Positions 60,998 through 64,000 of a DNA stretch of 64,000 nt are shown here, piece by piece (positions within the stretch are counted from its first letter, which is position 1; each line of letters starts with the position of its first letter). The notes beneath the pieces were generated by a model. It was not told where the DNA came from and did not search any database. It saw nothing but the letters and a program-made list of their open reading frames with translations. Source of the DNA: Sciscionella marina DSM 45152 (GTDB lineage Bacteria > Actinomycetota > Actinomycetes > Mycobacteriales > Pseudonocardiaceae). The position numbers were made by a program, and so were the translations under genes. Location: NCBI RefSeq assembly GCF_000379465.1, contig NZ_KB905414.1, positions 307,342-371,341 of the forward strand, read 5' to 3'.

Positions 60998-61381
60998 TCA
61001 GCTCCCGCTGCCGTATTCGCGGGTGAGGATCTCCAGGTTGTGCCCGTTCGGGTCCTCGAAGTACACCCCTCGGCCACCGTCATTGGTGTTGATGGTGTCC
61101 GGGCGGTTGTGCCCCGGATCGGCCCAGTGCCGCACTCCGCGGTCCTTGATCCGCCCGAAGATCTCGTCGAACTCGGCCTCGTCCACCATGAATGCGTAGT
61201 GCTGCGCGGGAATCTCGCCGTCGCGCTGCATGACATCGAGGGTGACCTCGTTGGCCGGTTTCACCATCAGGAAGGGGCCGAACTCCTCTGGTTCGGGCAG
61301 GCCCAGGATCTCGGTGAAGAACCGCGCGGTCTTCTCCCTGTCGTTCGCCGCGACGATGGTGTGGTTGAGCTGTACCGTCAT
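60998..61381 (-). CDS. VOC family (glyoxalase/dioxygenase fold) protein
   Basis: 127 residues with two beta-alpha-beta-beta-beta modules. Candidate metal ligands are His8 (LNHTIVAA), His61 (AQHYAF) and the C-terminal Glu in FEDPNGHNLEILT. Actinobacterial proteins of this kind are often called glyoxalase-like; substrate unknown. The 170 bases between it and dinG hold no gene. Confidence 0.87.
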   Translation of the reverse strand: MTVQLNHTIVAANDREKTARFFTEILGLPEPEEFGPFLMVKPANEVTLDVMQRDGEIPAQHYAFMVDEAEFDEIFGRIKDRGVRHWADPGHNRPDTINTNDGGRGVYFEDPNGHNLEILTREYGSGS

Positions 61382-61451
61382 GATCGCCGACCTCCTCGTC
61401 GGGTTCCGTCAACTGACATCCCCGACGATAGAAGCTCGACTTAACTGGAGG

Positions 61452-62162
61452 TCAACTGGCGAGCGTGGTGCGCACGGTCACAGTTCCCGGATCGACTTCG
61501 GTGTATCCGGCGTCCTGCACGGCGACGGTGCCCGCTCGTTCCTCGAGGGCGGCCCATTCGGCGGTCGCGGTGCGCACGGCACACGGATAACCGCGGGCCG
61601 CCCAGTCGGCGATCCAGTCCAACTCCCCCGCCTCGAGCGCGGCGGCGGCCAGCAGCATGCTCGCGTGCCCGACCTGGGCGGCCGCCTTGCCGAGCGTCAT
61701 CGGCACCGTCGGGTTCAGCCACAGCACCGGCTCACCGGCCCGCGGTGCTCCCGGAGTGTCCGAGGGCAGTTCCGTGCCACCGACCTGGAGCCTGCGCACC
61801 GCCTGCGGTGCCTCGTCGACCAGGTGCGGAAGCAGGGCCCGCGCCTGTGCCCCGTCCTTGTCCACGGTGATACCCGGCAGTTCGGCGGCCGCGCGCCAGT
61901 GCGCCCCGCGGGCCCGCCTGGCCACCTTGCGGATCTGCACGTCCAGCCAGTCGTGCACCGGACGGTGCCAGGGCCCGTCCTCGGCGGTGCGGTCGTCGAG
62001 GCACACGGCGACCGCCGCGGAGGCCGCCGCCTCGAGCAGCGCGGTCCGCGCGGGTGGTTCGGCCTTCTCGATGCGCAGGATGACCGGCATCGCACGCACC
62101 TGTTCGGGCGCCTGCGGGGCCGGGCCGCGCTCGAGCAGCGGGCGAAGGGTCTCCGGGTGCAC
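61452..62162 (-). CDS. peptidyl-tRNA hydrolase II-domain protein
   Basis: 236 residues. The C-terminal 110 hold a PTH2-like domain: LWLNPTVPMTLGKAAAQVGHASMLL is the conserved start with the catalytic lysine/glutamine/histidine set, and DAGYTEVDPGTVTVR its end. The N-terminal half (1-120) is an actinobacterial extension. The GTG comes directly after the serB stop (TAGGTG). Whether it acts on peptidyl-tRNA is not proven for this subgroup. Confidence 0.78.
   Translation of the reverse strand: MHPETLRPLLERGPAPQAPEQVRAMPVILRIEKAEPPARTALLEAAASAAVAVCLDDRTAEDGPWHRPVHDWLDVQIRKVARRARGAHWRAAAELPGITVDKDGAQARALLPHLVDEAPQAVRRLQVGGTELPSDTPGAPRAGEPVLWLNPTVPMTLGKAAAQVGHASMLLAAAALEAGELDWIADWAARGYPCAVRTATAEWAALEERAGTVAVQDAGYTEVDPGTVTVRTTLAS

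Positions 62163-64000
<1,838 letters not shown>

Overview
This is chromosomal DNA from a high-GC actinobacterium. Most genes sit edge to edge or overlap by 4 bases, GTG starts and leaderless-looking starts are common, and codon third positions are G/C-rich. The block dinG, pncB, clpS, DUF2017, P1 peptidase, mec-cysO-cysM, rhomboid, murI, metallo-hydrolase, rph and rdgB matches in content and largely in order the M. tuberculosis Rv1329c-Rv1341 region, and serB2-ctaD matches Rv3042c-Rv3043c. Together with a copY-less csoR-copZ-copA operon and a Ku/LigD-polymerase pair this fits a member of the Pseudonocardiales or a close relative; the genus cannot be fixed from the window.

Left part (1-18.1 kb) is metabolic and mostly lineage-specific. 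It has an amino-acid type ABC importer (lipoprotein plus two permeases) with a truncated alpha/beta hydrolase, read divergently from an RpiR regulator; a TetR regulator divergent from a 2Fe-2S flavin reductase and a PPOX flavoprotein; a secreted class A beta-lactamase divergent from a LysR gene that is coupled to a second, leaderless beta-lactamase-like protein; a cobalamin-riboswitch-controlled B12 uptake operon (btuF, btuC, btuD and a thioredoxin-like ferredoxin); and a LysR gene convergent with a three-gene demethylase operon (DgcA-like, GbcA-like Rieske oxygenase, GbcB-like reductase) for a betaine.

18.1-21.5 kb is a scarred region: a LacI remnant, an SDR remnant, an AT-richer DUF222/HNH gene and a twice-frameshifted quinone oxidoreductase. 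Next is a three-gene catabolic operon (RutA-like flavin monooxygenase, isatin-hydrolase-like cyclase, ThDP decarboxylase carrying a 15-bp tandem repeat), a phytoene-desaturase-like oxidoreductase, the ligD polymerase/ku divergon, an AhpD-like protein with an ECF41-type sigma factor, and the copper operon csoR-copZ-copA with a striking double operator.

32.8-42.2 kb holds a divergent free-standing ribosomal protein L11 paralogue, an LCP cell-wall ligase gene, a BldD-like regulator, a Baeyer-Villiger monooxygenase with a TetR gene, a tRNA with a Leu (UAG) anticodon, small hypothetical genes, bcp and a membrane pentapeptide-repeat protein.

42.2-64 kb is the conserved housekeeping block (nucleotide-pool cleaning, RNase PH, cell-wall glutamate, sulfur-carrier cysteine synthesis, NAD salvage, DinG helicase, serine synthesis, cytochrome oxidase). 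Lineage-specific genes interrupt it, including a second, diverged clpS-DUF2017 pair, a MarR-GNAT fusion, a VIT-type transporter and a decayed Uma2 gene. No CRISPR array, rRNA operon, prophage or complete insertion sequence was seen.
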